Assembly: GCA_033439765.1 (NCBI GenBank)
Contig: JAULSN010000004.1
Coordinates: 4,102,001-4,166,000 of the forward strand
Length of the DNA: 64,000 nt
Source of the DNA: Lasiosphaeria ovina
Taxonomy: Eukaryota > Ascomycota > Sordariomycetes > Sordariales > Lasiosphaeriaceae
Reading direction: 5' to 3'
Positions 47,113 through 59,353 of this stretch are shown here, piece by piece; positions within the stretch are counted from its first letter, which is position 1; each line of letters opens with the position of its first letter. The translations under genes were made by a program, and so were the position numbers. Under the pieces are notes generated by a model. That model searched no databases. It was not told where the DNA came from and worked only from the letters and a program-made list of their open reading frames with translations.

Positions 47113-49159
47113 TCACCTTCTCTTCGTCGCCGCCCCGGTATCTGCTCCAGTCGCCTTGCTCTTGGAGCTACCCACCGCCTTCTCAGGGACCGGGGGCAAC
47201 GCCTTGCTCTCATCCTTCTTGTCGCCTTTGGCCTCGTCCTCTCCACCCTGGCCGAACTCGTTGACACGCGTGTAGTCAACCTTGTACGCCCAGCGCTGGT
47301 AGATATAGACAAAGAAAATGACGTCGTCACGGAGCGTAGCGAGACGGTGGAGCAGGGGCATTTTGATGGTGAAGGCAAACAGATCGTCGATGAACGTATT
47401 CAGGAACTTATACATCATTGCCTTGCCGGGCATGTGCGCCACGCTCTTCAGGCGGTAGTTGATATAGAGCGAAGGGATCATCATCAGGAATCCATAGGCG
47501 TACACGGAGCCGACAAGAGTGGTGATGATGAACGAGTACCATGACTTGTGCGTGTCGTAGACCAGCGAGTAGGCAGCATACGCAAGAAGCAGGGGAACGC
47601 CGCCAATGTACATGTACTTGAAGGCGATCTCATCGTACTCCTTGGTCTTCTCTTCCGTCTCGCTGAGCTTGTGCTTGTCCTCGAAGGAAATCCGGTATGG
47701 GATAGTCGAGCCCGGAGCTGCAGGGCGGACCCTCACGTTGACCACAGTCGTGACCTTCCAGAGCTCTATGATGATGCCGACGGCCTGAGAGCCCAGAATC
47801 ATCCAGCTGGTGTGCTGAGATTGGTCGACTAGGTACAGGAAAATGACCAGCTGCATGAAGACATTGGCGAGGATGGAGCGCACTGAGATGCCCACGTTGT
47901 CCTTCTTTTTGCGGTAATGGGCGATGTCGGAGCCAAATGCCAGCGTCTCAAGAACCATGTGGACAATGCTGACGATGACTGTGACACCCAAAAGAATGGG
48001 GTTGGTGTCCAAGAGAATCTCCTTGATCATGTCAATCTCGCTGCCGTCCCCGCCTCCAGGAAGTTGTGCGCCGAAGGCAGCTTGGCGTGCTGCCTCCTTG
48101 GAGCTCGTGTCGATAGATGCCATTGTCTTGAACTTCCAATCCGCAAGGTTGTTCAGATCGATATGCATGGGCAGCGTCTTCACTGTGTCGTTGAGAAGCG
48201 TCATGTGCGTCTTGAGCTGCCAGAATCCGTTTATAAAGAGGATAGGATAGTACCAAGAGTTCTGGCCGCTGCCGTCCCGCGCCCCAGTTGCCTCAAGACG
48301 CAGGTACTGGCGGGCAGCGGGGTGCATCTGAGGAAACGTTATGACGCCCGAGTTCGGGATGAAGGACAGCGAGATATTGGGATGATAGTAGTTGGCAATA
48401 ATGGGACCTGACGGTTCTGCTTCCTCCTCCTCGTGGGCTTCTTCTTCGGCGGTCGCATTCTTGCTCTCAAGCAGATTTCTCGTCTTGACAACCTTCTTCT
48501 TGGGTATATACTGCGTCAGGGGAAAGACGAAATGGTATGCCGAGGCCGGGTCGTAGCGGGGCTGGGTGGGATCGAGCAGCGCCCCCGGAAGGCCGACATG
48601 GAAATGGCCCCACAAGGTGCCGTTTTGCTGGACAGAGGGTGGGACAGTGATGGTGGTGTCGACGGCACGCTTGTCGCTCCAGTTTCCGAGGCCAAACTGC
48701 TTCTCCTCGAAGACGACTGAGTCCTTGGGGAGATCCGAGAGGGGCGAAGGAACGAAGGACGGCGAGATTGTCACTACGATGTCAAGCTTGCTGTCCTCGG
48801 GCCATATGGGTGCGACCAGTTGGGGAATATGGCTGTAGGCAGCTCCTTCGTCCAGCTGGTTGGGCCGCTCGGAGTAAGGGGGGACCTGTGTCGGAGCTGT
48901 AGCGACTTGGACGATGGTTCCGTCGGCTTCGGTGATCGTCGTCTTTGCTTTCTGGCTGCCACCTGCAAACTGCTTGACGGCGAATTGAATGACGAGGAAC
49001 ATGGCAACGCTCTGGCCAATGGTCTTGAGCGTGGATTGCTGCGACAGTGTTAGCAAGTCCTGTCCTGACTTAGGGGGGCAAACGGGATCGGGAGAGTGGA
49101 CGCACGCCTTGCTCGGCCTGCGCAGCAGGCTGTCCGCCTGCAGCAGCTGGTTCCGGCAT
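47113..49159 (-). CDS. CLPTM1-family membrane protein
   Basis: Multi-pass ER/Golgi membrane protein of the CLPTM1/CLPTM1L family; human relatives act on receptor trafficking and glucosaminyl-phosphatidylinositol scrambling. Exons 49159-49106 (MPEPAAAGGQPAAQAEQG) and 49038-47113 give 659 aa. A first membrane segment (residues about 20-45) is followed by a large luminal domain with N-glycosylation sequons (GNWSDK, QNGTLWGHFHVGLP, KNATAEEE, HPNISLSF). Several membrane helices follow from about residue 360 (ILLGVTVIVSIVHMVLE). The family signature near the C-terminus is VYIYQRWAYKVDYTRVNEFG. The acidic/Lys-rich tail is variable. Long open frames on the opposite strand are shadows. Confidence 0.93.
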
Positions 49160-51019
49160 TTTGGGAATTTCAGAGCGCAAAGGCTCGTGGTGATTCCTTG
49201 CGGTCGGTCAATCTGCAAAAATTGTTGTTGTCGAGGTTGACAAACGTGGGCTGTGAAATCTACGACGGGACGCAGTGCTATCAACCCCCAGGTTGCGCCA
49301 TCGATTCCAATTATTTTAGCGCCGAAACAGAGTCCCGGGCCCCTGGGATCCGCAAATCAGAGAGCCATGCTAAGCCACGCCGCGAAGGGGCCCGTTAACG
49401 GGAGCAATCCATACTGTGTGGTACAGTGGGGGAGACGCGCGAACTGCACGCCACTGGGCATACACAGTTATTCCGATTGGATTCGTCGGTGGTTAGGGTT
49501 CCATCCAGTTGTGACTTCCTTCTGGCGCCGCAGTTTCTGGCTTCCCCGTTCTCGTAGACCGAAGACGGAAACTGCGAAGCGTCTATGGGCAGGTCTTTAG
49601 GTTTCATAAAAGAGCCTTTGGAAGGGTTGAAAAGATTCTAGACCTGAAGCCACGGCAAGGCCTCTGAGTCAGCTACTTATATGGGATACCTGATAATACA
49701 GAGAGGACTCCGTGGGTTTATCTTTCGTTACCTACCTACTTTGTATCCGTCCTTCGTAAATACCACTACATTCAAAGCTGCATCTTTGAATGGTTACCTC
49801 CAGGCCCCTGGACCCCCACCATTGACAGACAGACGGCTATTCGGGGCTTTTTGCCTTTTGACGCTTCCAGACCGCACGGAAGCTGCAGTGCTCCCGCCGA
49901 CGGGAGAGATGAAATGTCCGCTTGCCACGACTCCCCAGGTGACTGTTCAGAATGGTAGCATGGCCTGAGGGACCAGACCGTTTCCTGCGGGAGTCCGCAT
50001 GCTTCAAGTTTCTTCGGACGACGGCTCCTCCCCATTCACCTCGCATTGTGCAAGCGCAAACAGCCACGTCAGTATGCGGCTGCTCCCGTCTCCGGACATA
50101 CATGCTGTTTTAATTCTAGACGTTCCGATTGCAGACGAACCTATGGTGTTGCAACCGACAACACCGACCCCCTCTCTACGCCGGGTCCCCGCCCACCTCC
50201 TCCTGCCCCCCTGAGCGAGTCTGTATGAGTCACGGGGACATGTTGGGTCGCTTTCCCGCGGGCAACCGCCATGGTAGGTGGTTATGTCATAATCTAGCCC
50301 CATTAAAGGTCCACAGCTCGGGGCTCAACGTGGCCCAGATTTCCGCCAGGAATCGAGACCTCGCGCACACAGGCCCGGCAGACATTGGTTCCCGTTCCCC
50401 AGAGAGTGGAGGAAACGGTGAACCAGATGAAAGCGGCAAGCAACCAGGGCAGGGAAGGGGGCACCTAGTAGTTAAGTCACCGGACCTCGCCTTCTCTATG
50501 TATTGTGTCTCTCTCCCCTCACATAAAAGCCATCCCCAGTATCCTCACTGAGTTAGGACCGCCCTGCTGCCCCGTTTGCTCCCCACCTCACCTCCATGCT
50601 GATTCATCCCTTGCCTCGTCTTCGTCGAGCCTACTTCTTTCTGCTATCTCGAGCCTGCTCCCATTCGCCAGTGTTTGGATCTCTACCACTGCTTACCCCG
50701 TGGCTCATTAATCCGTTCGACATCCTCTTGTCGTTGCCAATCTGTAATCTGTAAGGGGGTTGCCGGCCGATATCTCTCTCAAGGATCGCCTCACCTCACC
50801 ACGACTAAGCTTGCAGTGGCTCAGGGGGGTTGTGACAACACATTAGGAACGAGTGAAAGGACGAGTATATAAAAGAAACAAAAGCAGCCCATACAACACA
50901 CGGATACCGCACGCAAAGGAATCCTCTATCCCTTTAACGAAGCTCCACAAAATACCAAGACCAACTTGGTTACAAGAACCAACACACTTCTCCAAATCCT
51001 GTTAAGAAGCGTCAACGCA
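49160..51019. other. Divergent intergenic region, no gene recognised
   Basis: 1.86 kb between the CLPTM1 gene and the LOG-like gene. GGTTAGGGTT at 49491-49500 lies about 330 bp upstream of the CLPTM1 start. Near the LOG start is a long A-rich leader with TATATAAAAG at 50865. Open frames of up to 140 codons look random. Confidence 0.5.
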
Positions 51020-51888
51020 ATGGCATCTGGCGGCGTATCCCCCTTCCCGGCGTCTCGGACGGCCACTCCGTCGAGCCTCAACGCCGATGGATCGGCCAAG
51101 CGGACCAAGATCTGCGTCTACTGCGGCGCCTCGCCCGGCAACGGCTCCGCACATCTAGAGGCTGCCCGCGAGCTTGCCCGGCTCATGGCTGCCAACGACA
51201 TTGAACTCGGTGAGCATACCCCCAAAGCCGGACTGCCCTCTACTTGAAGAGGTTCTGTCTTCAAAACCCAGAGACCAAGTTTGGCTTACCTCTTCTCTCT
51301 ACCTTCCCCCCTGGCATAGTCTACGGAGGAGGCACAGTCGGCCTCATGGGCGAGGTAGCCAAGACGTTGGTGGCGCTCAAGGGCCCGGATTCTGTGCACG
51401 GCATCATCCCGGAGGCGCTGGTGCGGTACGAGCGGAACCCGACGTACACGTCGACGTCGACGTCGACGCAGGCCAAGCCGGGCGGCGGCGGGGAGCTGGC
51501 GGTGCCGGCGGAGAGCGTGTTTGGGCGGACGACGGTGGTCAAGGACATGCACACGCGCAAGCAGATGATGGCGCAGGAGGTCATGGCCGGCGGGCCCGGC
51601 AGCGGCTTCATCGCGCTCAGCGGCGGCTACGGCACCATCGAGGAGCTGTTCGAGACGGCCACGTGGAACCAGCTCGGCATCCACAGCAAGGGCATCTGCG
51701 TGCTCAACATCAACGGCTTCTGGGACGGCATCCTGGCCTGGATCCGCAAGAGCGTCGACGAGGGCTTCATCCACGGCGGCAACGCCAACATCCTGGTCGA
51801 GGCCACCACCGCCCAGGACGCCATCACCGCTCTGAGGGAATACAAAGTCTCAGACGCCGTTTTCAAGTTGTCTTGGGGTAACGAGTAA
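51020..51888 (+). CDS. LOG-family phosphoribohydrolase (lysine-decarboxylase-like fold)
   Basis: Relatives in plants (LOG) and microbes cleave cytokinin riboside 5'-monophosphate or other nucleotide monophosphates, releasing the free base; the old name 'lysine decarboxylase' is misleading. Exons 51020-51209 and 51320-51888 give 252 aa. Motifs: ICVYCGASPG at the N-terminus, VYGGGTVGLMGEVA after the intron (a Val codon is rebuilt), and SGGYGTIEELFE near residue 164, the version of PGGxGTxxE with Ser for Pro; the Glu and Arg (VKDMHTRKQMM) needed for catalysis are kept. A fungal-type insertion YTSTSTSTQAKPGGGG lies near 125. Whether it makes cytokinin bases or recycles other nucleotides cannot be told here. 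Confidence 0.9.
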
Positions 51889-52195
51889 GGGCTGCTCGGC
51901 GGCACGGGCGTTGGTGTTTGGCGCTGGGTTAAGTGGCAGGCCTTGTATTCTCGGGCATGACAGACAAGCAGAAATAATAGACTTGGGCTCGGCTCATGCA
52001 TTCCGATCTAAACTCTCCTTTGCTGGACTCGTGGTGCTGCTCGCCCACAATGACCAGTTGCCGTGTTGACTAAGCCATCCTAGGCCCCCCTGAACACCGG
52101 GCCACGAGGATCAGAGGGGGTCTCTAAAATGTATTATACATGTTTTGCGTGACCTAATATGTCGACGAGAAAATTCCTACGAGATCGACGGGGCA
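51889..52195. other. Convergent 3' spacer, no gene seen
   Basis: 307 bp between the LOG-like and proteasome genes; presumably both terminators. Confidence 0.6.
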
Positions 52196-53211
52196 CTACT
52201 CGTCGTCAACCTCCATTCCCGAGCCCCCAGCAGGAGCGGCCTCGGCCTCGGCCTCTTTGTCGTCAGCCACGCTCTCTATAAAGGCGTTCACCTCCTGGCC
52301 GTCATACACCTTGAAGGGCTCCACCTTGGTGCTCCCGTCGGCGGCCTTGCCGACGCCGACAATGCCGACGCTCGTGTTCTCCACCGTCAGCTCGCGGTCT
52401 TGTACCAGGCTCTCCTTGAGCGCCTTGAGGCCGTGCTGGACCAGCTCGTCGCGGCCGCAGCTGGCAAACGCGTCCAGGTTCTTCTCGAGGTAGGTGCGGG
52501 CCATCTGGCTGCGGGCGCCAATGGCAAAGGCCACCATCTCCTCCGTCATGCCGCTGGGCTGGAACTCGAACAGGTGCGGCCCCTGGTCGTCGACGCCGGC
52601 GACCAGCAGGCCCACGCCGTACGGCCGCTTGCCGTAGTGCTGCGTGTTGACCTGCGCCTTGGACCCGATCATGTCGACCAGGCTCCGCACCGGCATGTTG
52701 CGGCCGTACGTCAGCCGGTGGCCCAGGCACTGCTGCTTCATGAAGTTGGACAGCACCCGCGCGTCCGACGTCAGCCCGGCGATCGCGATGCCCACGTTCT
52801 CGTCGATCGGGAACAGCTTCTTCTGGTACGACGACAATTCTTCGGCGTTGCGCTGTATGCGAGAGGAAGAGGTTAGCTAAAGCGAGGGGGGGAGCTTTCC
52901 CAAGACGGGACAAATGTGAGATGGTGGCTCTTGCCTTGATTGCTACCAACACTGCGTGTGTCTTGCTTGCGATCCCCACGACCACCGAGCCCTGCTTCAC
53001 TGCCTCTGCCGCATACTCGACCTGGAATATCCGCCCTTGCGGCGAGCTGTGTTTTTGGGAGGGTGTATTAGCACAATGCTTACCATTTCCCCGCTCGCAA
53101 GAGTCGGCAAGGAGGGAGAAGTTCAAGCTGGTGTATGGAGAGAAGGGGAATGGTAGCGCCCAGGTCTGCTTACAATGTGACGGAATCGTTGTCGTAGTTG
53201 TTCCTAAACAT
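52196..53211 (-). CDS. pre5: 20S proteasome subunit alpha-6 (Pre5/PSMA1)
   Basis: Structural subunit of the outer ring of the 20S proteasome. Exons 53211-53174, 53046-52935 and 52852-52196 give 268 aa. The N-terminus [20 protein letters not shown] and [16 protein letters not shown] are the alpha-subunit signature of this paralogue; the rest ([50 protein letters not shown]) follows Pre5/PSMA1. The acidic C-terminus is typical. The second intron starts with GC (AAG|GCAAGA) and ends in CAG; any GT donor nearby breaks the conserved [17 protein letters not shown] join, so a GC-AG intron is well supported. Confidence 0.96.
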
Positions 53212-54136
53212 GATGGCGACGGACCCGAGCGCAGGTCAGAACAGGTCGGGAGGAGGGCAAGCGGGCGATCAATCGAGCGAGATTTTGGAGTCGTCGGTTT
53301 TTTCTGCTGTTGCTGGGCTGTTTGGATATGTCGTGCGAGATGCTGGCGACGGCTGGGGATCGTGGTGGTTGTGGCAGGTAATGGTAACTCGATGGGTGAG
53401 CTTCAACACCGGTTGGCGGACGCGACAGGCAGCTCCTAGCTTCGTCAGGTCCGCCCCAGGCAGCTCGGCCGTGCGTGCTACCAAAGTGCCCAGAGCGCGG
53501 TACGTACCTTGGCTCGCCGAGAAAAAACACCGGGCCCGCTTTAATCGGCTACGTTAAGCGCACGTGCCACACTACTAAGGCTTATGTAGTTTTACTAACG
53601 GCAAGCAGCTACACAGTAAAGTGTTTTAGAGGGCAGGCTGCCGACACGGGGACCCGCCAAGGCTGACGACAAGTGCCTATCCCATCCATCGTCACAGCTC
53701 TCCAACAACCAGCCAGTCCCCAGTCCCGTCGCCTGCTGTTACGGAGTGCTCCACCACGACATCGCAACGCCGCCATCGCCGACGCCCGCCCGCCAACCCC
53801 TAGCACGAATAGCAATCGACAACGAAATCGCACAACGCAGCGCACGGCATAGCATAGCACAATTTCATTCGCATCGTTAGCCATCTCCGACATCCTAAAC
53901 GCCTCCAGCCCGCCCCATCCCGACCCACTCCGCCGGCGCAACACCATCCATACACGTACGTACGCAACCTCCCCCGCGGAGCCAAAAGCGATTGCGAAAC
54001 CGCACTCCTGGAACGCCGCCAGAGAAAACAAACGCCTCTTCTTGAACCCCGGGAAAAGAGAGAACGCCGTGCTCATCTCCCTCTCTTCACCTCTCTCTGT
54101 CGCTCCCATAACCTCTCCCAAGAAAAATAGCCCAAG
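53212..54136. other. Divergent intergenic region between Pre5 and Vps55 genes
   Basis: 925 bp holding two promoters. The Vps55 leader is pyrimidine-rich (CTCTCTTCACCTCTCTCTG near 54080). No gene recognised. Confidence 0.55.
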
Positions 54137-54660
54137 ATGCCGGCGGCGGGGTTGAAGACGATCATCGCGCTGTCGTTTGTGCTGGCGGTGGGGTTCCTGC
54201 TGGTGATCCTGTCGTGCGCGCTGTGGAAGGTGTACTACCCGCTGCTGGTGGTGGCGACGTACGTGCTGGCGCCGGTGCCCAACTGGATCTGCAGCCACTG
54301 CGCGAACCCGGACGACTTCGTCGAGAGCTCGGGCGCCGCCGTGCTGGACCTTGGCCGCTTCTGCACGGGATTCCTGGTCGTTATGGGGATTGGTATGTTT
54401 TCTCTCTCTTGAGTGTGTGTGTGTGTGTGTGTATCTATGGATGTTATATATCAGTGGTGCATGGCACAGAAAACCACGCGCCAGACAAGAAATCAAGTTG
54501 GCTAACAAGCAACCTCCTGTTTCTAGCGCTCCCCGTCCTCCTCGCCAACTCGCAGCTCATCAACATCCCCGCCATGTTCATGTCCATCATTGGGGGCCTC
54601 TTGATCTACGGCACCATCATCAGCTTCGCCATGTTCTTCCAGGAGGAGCAAGAATTCTAA
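54137..54660 (+). CDS. vps55: Vacuolar sorting protein Vps55 (LEPROT/OB-RGRP family)
   Basis: Four-span endosomal membrane protein that, with Vps68, acts in late-endosome to vacuole sorting and ESCRT function. Exons 54137-54392 and 54527-54660 give 129 aa. Conserved pieces: GLKTIIALSFVLAVGFLLVI, YYPLLVVATYVLAPVPNWIC, CANPDDFVESSGAAVLDLGR and the end IYGTIISFAMFFQEEQEF. The intron carries a GT dinucleotide repeat just after its donor. Confidence 0.96.
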
Positions 54661-55545
54661 AGCTGAGAAGAGCTGGACCGAGAGCCCCTGGCTGACCATT
54701 AATCAAATCATATGTGCGTGGGCGGTGGTGTGGGATGGAGTTTGTCATTGAGGATGGGGCGGAAATGGAGGCGGGGGAAGGAAAAAGATGAGGTGCCTAT
54801 TTTCCGAAAACGACCCCCCTTCTCTTGTCTTCTGTCTCCTACTGTTCTCTCTCTCTCTTTTTTTTTGTGTATTGTACAAGTTAAGCGCTTCGACACCATG
54901 GATGGAGCATCGTGGGGGGGATCAGTCGGTCGGTTGGTTGGACGGGCCAGTCAAATAGCTGTAGCTTCCCGAGCCAACAAACAGTAGCAAGCCTCCAAAA
55001 AGGGACGATTTTGGAAAGCGAGTTCCACTACGAAATGATATTCGAGCCACCAAATAGATAGCCCTCTAATTATATATCCCGGCGTTGATACAGCCCCTTT
55101 TCGGCCTTTTGGGGGTTAAATAGTTTGATATGATTTTATATTACAGAGGTTAAGCTTGTATTATCAACTATCGGATCTGGAATCGCTTCGTTGAGTTCTC
55201 TAATAAGCACCTATCTAGATCCCTTCTAGTAAAAAGAAGAAGAAAAAGAAGAAGAAAAGGAAAAGAGATTATGGTAAACAGACGCTAGCCGTCCCGTCCT
55301 TGCAATGCGCAGACATCCATGTATGTATGTGTATGTGTATGTGTGTGTGCTAATGAGTTTCCCCTCCCGCCTCCTCCTGTAGATAGATACGTTGAGTATC
55401 GGTCCCCCTTTTTATAATCCGGTCCGTAAACACCTCGTCGCCAAGTAATGATGATGAATGTATCCACCTATATGTGCGTATCTCTCTCTCTTTCTTTGTT
55501 TCTCTTTTTTTTTGTTGCCTCGGATCCCCCTAAACAGTGTCAGTC
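54661..55545. other. Convergent 3' spacer, no gene seen
   Basis: 885 bp between Vps55 and PABA synthase genes; AT-rich in the middle. Contains a GTAT/GT microsatellite (55321-55349) and an AAG-rich stretch (55230-55266). Confidence 0.6.
55321..55349. repeat. GTAT/GT microsatellite
   Basis: GTATGTATGTGTATGTGTAT followed by GTGTGTGTG in the spacer 3' of the PABA synthase gene. Confidence 0.8.
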
Positions 55546-58140
55546 TCAGTGAAGTCCATCCGCAAAGACTCGCAGCGGGCCGGCCAGCTTGGTGAACATC
55601 TCCTCGCGCTCGCCCTCCGGGGTGCTGAGGATGGTGACGGCGCCTCCGGCACCGATGTGCCAGACCTCCTGGGGCTCGCTGGCGGCGCCCTCTGCCGCCC
55701 CCGTCCTGTCGGCGGCGACGCCGAGAGACGAGGCGGCGTTGTGGCTAGGGCTGTGGTCCTCGTCGTCCCAGCGAAACAGGCTGCGGATGGTGACGCTCCA
55801 GTCGCCGCGGCCCGTGGCGCACATGTAGCCGACGACGCCCGAGTATAGGCTGCGCTCGTGGTGCTGCTCAATCTGCTGCAGGATCTCGCAGCTGCGCTTC
55901 TTGGGCGCGCCCGTCATGCTGCCGGGGGGCAGGCTAGCGGCGAGCACGTCGAGGCCCGTGTACCGGCTACTACTCCTCTTCTCGTCGGGAGACGGCGGCG
56001 GCAGCTGGCCCTCGACAACGGTGATCATCTGGAAGACGCTCTGGTACTCCTCGACCTTGAGCAGGTGCGGCACGCGCACGTTGCCGGCGCCGCAGATGGC
56101 GTGCAGGTCGTGGCGCACCAGGTCGACGATCATGAGGTTCTCGGCCTCCTCCTTGGGCACGTGCAGGATGCGCTCGGCCTGCGCCAGCGTCGCCACCGCC
56201 TCCGACTTACGCACCGTCCCCTTCATCGGCCGCATCGAGCACCGGCCCTCGCGGTCGTACTGCAGGAACCGCTCGGGCGACGCGCTGACCAGCGTCGCCG
56301 CCCCCAGGCGGAGGTACGAGGCGAAGGGGGCCGGCTGGCGGGCGCGCAGCGTCTTGAACAACTGCCACGAGCTGGGTAGTGCATGTGCGAGCGACGGCCG
56401 GCGTCGCCGTTGTTGCTGCTGCTTGCGCGCAACTGGGGCGGTAGGATGCTCCGTGGTCGACGAGTCACTCCGTGGCCGCGTGATCCGGGTCTGGTCCGTG
56501 AGGCAGAGCTCGTACGAGTCGCCTGCGGCAATGAAGTCCTGGCATAGCTCCACCTTCCGCTCGTATTCCTTGGTCAGGGGCGTCTGTATGGTTGTGCTTC
56601 TGGACGGGCGCCGCATCTTCACGGGCGGCTGGTACGCCGCAGCAGTATGGTGGTGGTACTGGCCATCCTTTCTCGGGGCGGCGAAGTCGTGGGCGACTCT
56701 TGCACTTTGTGTGTGCTGCGGCGATAGCAGTCTGGCTGCAGTCTTTTCTACCCAGGCATCTGCCTCCGAGCTGTGAGCACAGAGTTGCTGGATGTGGATC
56801 ACCCCCGCCAGATGGTCGATAACGAGGCTCTTTGTGACCCAGAGGAGGCTGACATCCGGCCGGTGATGCGGTCGGGGCTGTCCCAGGGGGACGCCAATGT
56901 CCATCAATCCTTGCTCGTACGTGATGTATCCCATAAACCCACCGACAAAGGGGACCTCGGCTGGCTCTGTTGCCTCGACATGCCTCGCTTCGTGAAAGCC
57001 AGCCACGAGACCCCAGATGCTGCTGTGGCCGGCCAGGGGCACCTGCTGCGACAGTTCGACTGGCAGCCCATCCACGCACTTGACTCGTATGGTGGCGAAG
57101 TCGTCGCCTGTGTGATATTCAATATGCAGCGCCTCCTCCAGGCCAGCAGCAATAATACTATACCTGCCGCGTACGTCGGGGCGCGCCGCAGCCGAAGCAG
57201 CCGCGTTGGCCGAGTCCAGGACGATGCGCTCCGCGCCCTCCAGGTCGAGCGCCTCGACCACATCCGGGACTTGCATGCCGCGGGGCAGCGGCACCGCCAC
57301 AGAGCGGAGCAAGGGGTCAACTTCCATGTCTTCCCACCAGCCGGTTGCTGCTACTGCTGCCGACTCTTGGCGGGTTGCCGCTGCACTCACTCTCATGGCA
57401 CTGCTGCCCGGCGTCAGCTGCGAGAGCAAGCTCGGCTTCGTCGCGTCTCTGGCAAACGGGGAAGACATGGCGTCGGCGGCGGCGGCGGCGTCGTCGTCAG
57501 CATTGCTTGAAGCTATCCTCCCGCGCCGCTCGTTCCATTGCATGGCCTCGCGGAACCAGTTAACAACAACACGGTTGCCCTCCTTCTCGGTGCACACCGA
57601 CTCGGGGTGGTACTGGAGCCCCCAGAACGGGCGGGTGCGGTGCTTGACGGCCATCAGGATTCTTTCCGGGCTGCCGCTGCCGCTGCGGTCCTCTTCGACC
57701 CAGGCCAGGGGCACCAAGTCGGGGCAGGCCGGCAGCGGATGCCAGCGGGCGTCGGCCCACTCGGCGGACGGCACGGCGTGCTGGCCAATGTCGCCGCACA
57801 GGCTGTGGTAGAGGGTGGCCTTGAAGGGGCGCACGCCGCGGAAGATGTTTCCGTCGTCGTGAGCGGCGGCGCTGGTCTCGGGGGGCTCGCGGTCCAGCAG
57901 CGGCTGGTGCACGATGTCGCGCACCATGCCGTGCAGGCCGCGCTGCAGGCGGCGGATGTTGCCGCCGGCGCTGGCCACGAGGCTCTGGAAGCCGAGGCAG
58001 ATGCCCAGGACGGGCAGCAGGTCGGCGTCGGCGAGGCGCCACACGCGGCTCATGAGGCCGACGTCGGCGTCGTTGTTGGGCGAGCCGGGGCCGGGCCCGC
58101 ACACGACGGCGGCATAGCGGCTCAGCTCACGGCGGAACAA

Positions 58141-58185
<45 letters not shown>

Positions 58186-58374
58186 GGCATCATGGCCGTC
58201 GTCCAGGAGTAGCAGGGCCGAGTCAATGGGCAGGACCGAGACGTCGACGTCGAGGAGGGTGGTCAGCAGGGCCGTGATGTTGTTGGAGAAGGAGTCGTAG
58301 GCGTCGAGGAAGAGAATCCTCGGCCGCTGCTGCCGCCGCCCCTCGCCCGCCATGTGGCCGCCCCCCCTTTCCAT
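55546..58374 (-). CDS. pabA: Aminodeoxychorismate (PABA) synthase, bifunctional
   Basis: Makes 4-amino-4-deoxychorismate from chorismate and glutamine for folate synthesis. One exon, 942 aa, typical of fungal fused PabA-PabB. Residues 1-290 are the glutamine amidotransferase domain: catalytic Cys in GICLGFQSL and His-Glu in LQYHPESV; GPGPGSP is the oxyanion strand. The rest is the chorismate-binding domain, with PMKGTVRKSE holding the Lys that marks aminodeoxychorismate synthase rather than anthranilate synthase, IMVDL-type VDLVRHDL, and PPGSMTGAPKKRS. A run of about 15 Ser near residue 70 comes from an AGC repeat. The start could be 58374 or the second Met at 58353. The gene lies tandem to Trs120 on the same strand. 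Confidence 0.95.
58141..58184. repeat. GCT/AGC trinucleotide repeat coding poly-Ser in PABA synthase
   Basis: About fourteen uninterrupted GCT units on the plus strand, read as AGC (Ser) in the gene, in the loop between two strands of the amidotransferase domain. Confidence 0.9.
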
Positions 58375-59353
58375 AACACGCGCGGCAGGTTAGGTTGGAG
58401 TGGTTTTTGTGGTGCTGGTATGGTATAGCTGTCTTAGCTCATAACAAGCCGGCCAAAGACGGGGCCGACCCCATCGAGGGAGTCTCACTCAGAAACAGAG
58501 TGCAGTGACGCTGTCTTGTCGATCCACGTTTTGCTAAAAAGAAAAGAAAACGGTGAATTGTCACGAAAAGCGAAAGGGGTTTAATTAAAAAGAAGGAAAT
58601 GTGACTTTTTTTGAAAGTCGTAGATACCCTCCTCGGCCGAAAGCAAGCATTCGAAAAAAAAAGAAAAAGTATCTTGGAAAGAATGAATCTCGGGACGACC
58701 CAAAAATGTTTTCCGCTCCGTATGCCGTCCCGAGCCGCGTCGCAGCACCAACCCTAACCCGATCCGCTGTTCTCGGGCCCTCCGCCGTCACAATGACAGC
58801 CCGGTTTTTACACAAAAACGAGGAAAAACATGCTGATTACAGCAAAGCAAGGGGCATTGCGATAGTTACTAGCAGGAGATCTTTATTGCGCATTTAGTTA
58901 TAGTGCGAAACTCTGTCATCCCTACATCACTAACCCTCTAAAATACCGGCTTGCGTGAGAATACGGAAAGGGGGTAGGTATTATGTACGACCCGGCAAAG
59001 CTGGCAGACTCGCCACAACCCTTCGCCCCTCCCAAAGTGAGGCAAAATACCTAGGAAGACAGCGGGTAAGCAATTAGGTATTCGTAGGTAGGTAGGTAAG
59101 CAAGTAGGTATCTATCGTCATGCTAGTTTCTAATGCTCCCACAGTCCCGTTCTCAAACACACACACACACACACTCTCTCTCTCTCTCTCTCACAGTCTC
59201 CCATCCCCTTATATCACTCACACCTAGGCACTCACACCCAACCACAACCTCGCCCCAAAAAGACAACGCAATGCATGCATGCTGTGCTGTATTCAAAACA
59301 TGGCCCCTTCCGGGTGAGAGGCCTTGCAGAAGCAAAAAAGCCCACCCATCTCA
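58375..59353. other. Intergenic region, PABA synthase promoter and Trs120 3' end
   Basis: 980 bp. Contains ACCCTAACCC at 58750-58760, GTAGGTAGGTAGGTAAG near 59085, and the AC/TC microsatellite at 59157-59192. No gene recognised. Confidence 0.55.
59157..59192. repeat. Compound (AC)n(TC)n microsatellite
   Basis: Nine AC then about nine TC units, 160 bp past the Trs120 stop. Confidence 0.85.

Noticed and set aside
52145..52876. 243-codon plus-strand frame over the proteasome gene
   Set aside because: Antisense shadow of Pre5 with His/Val/Leu-rich chance composition.
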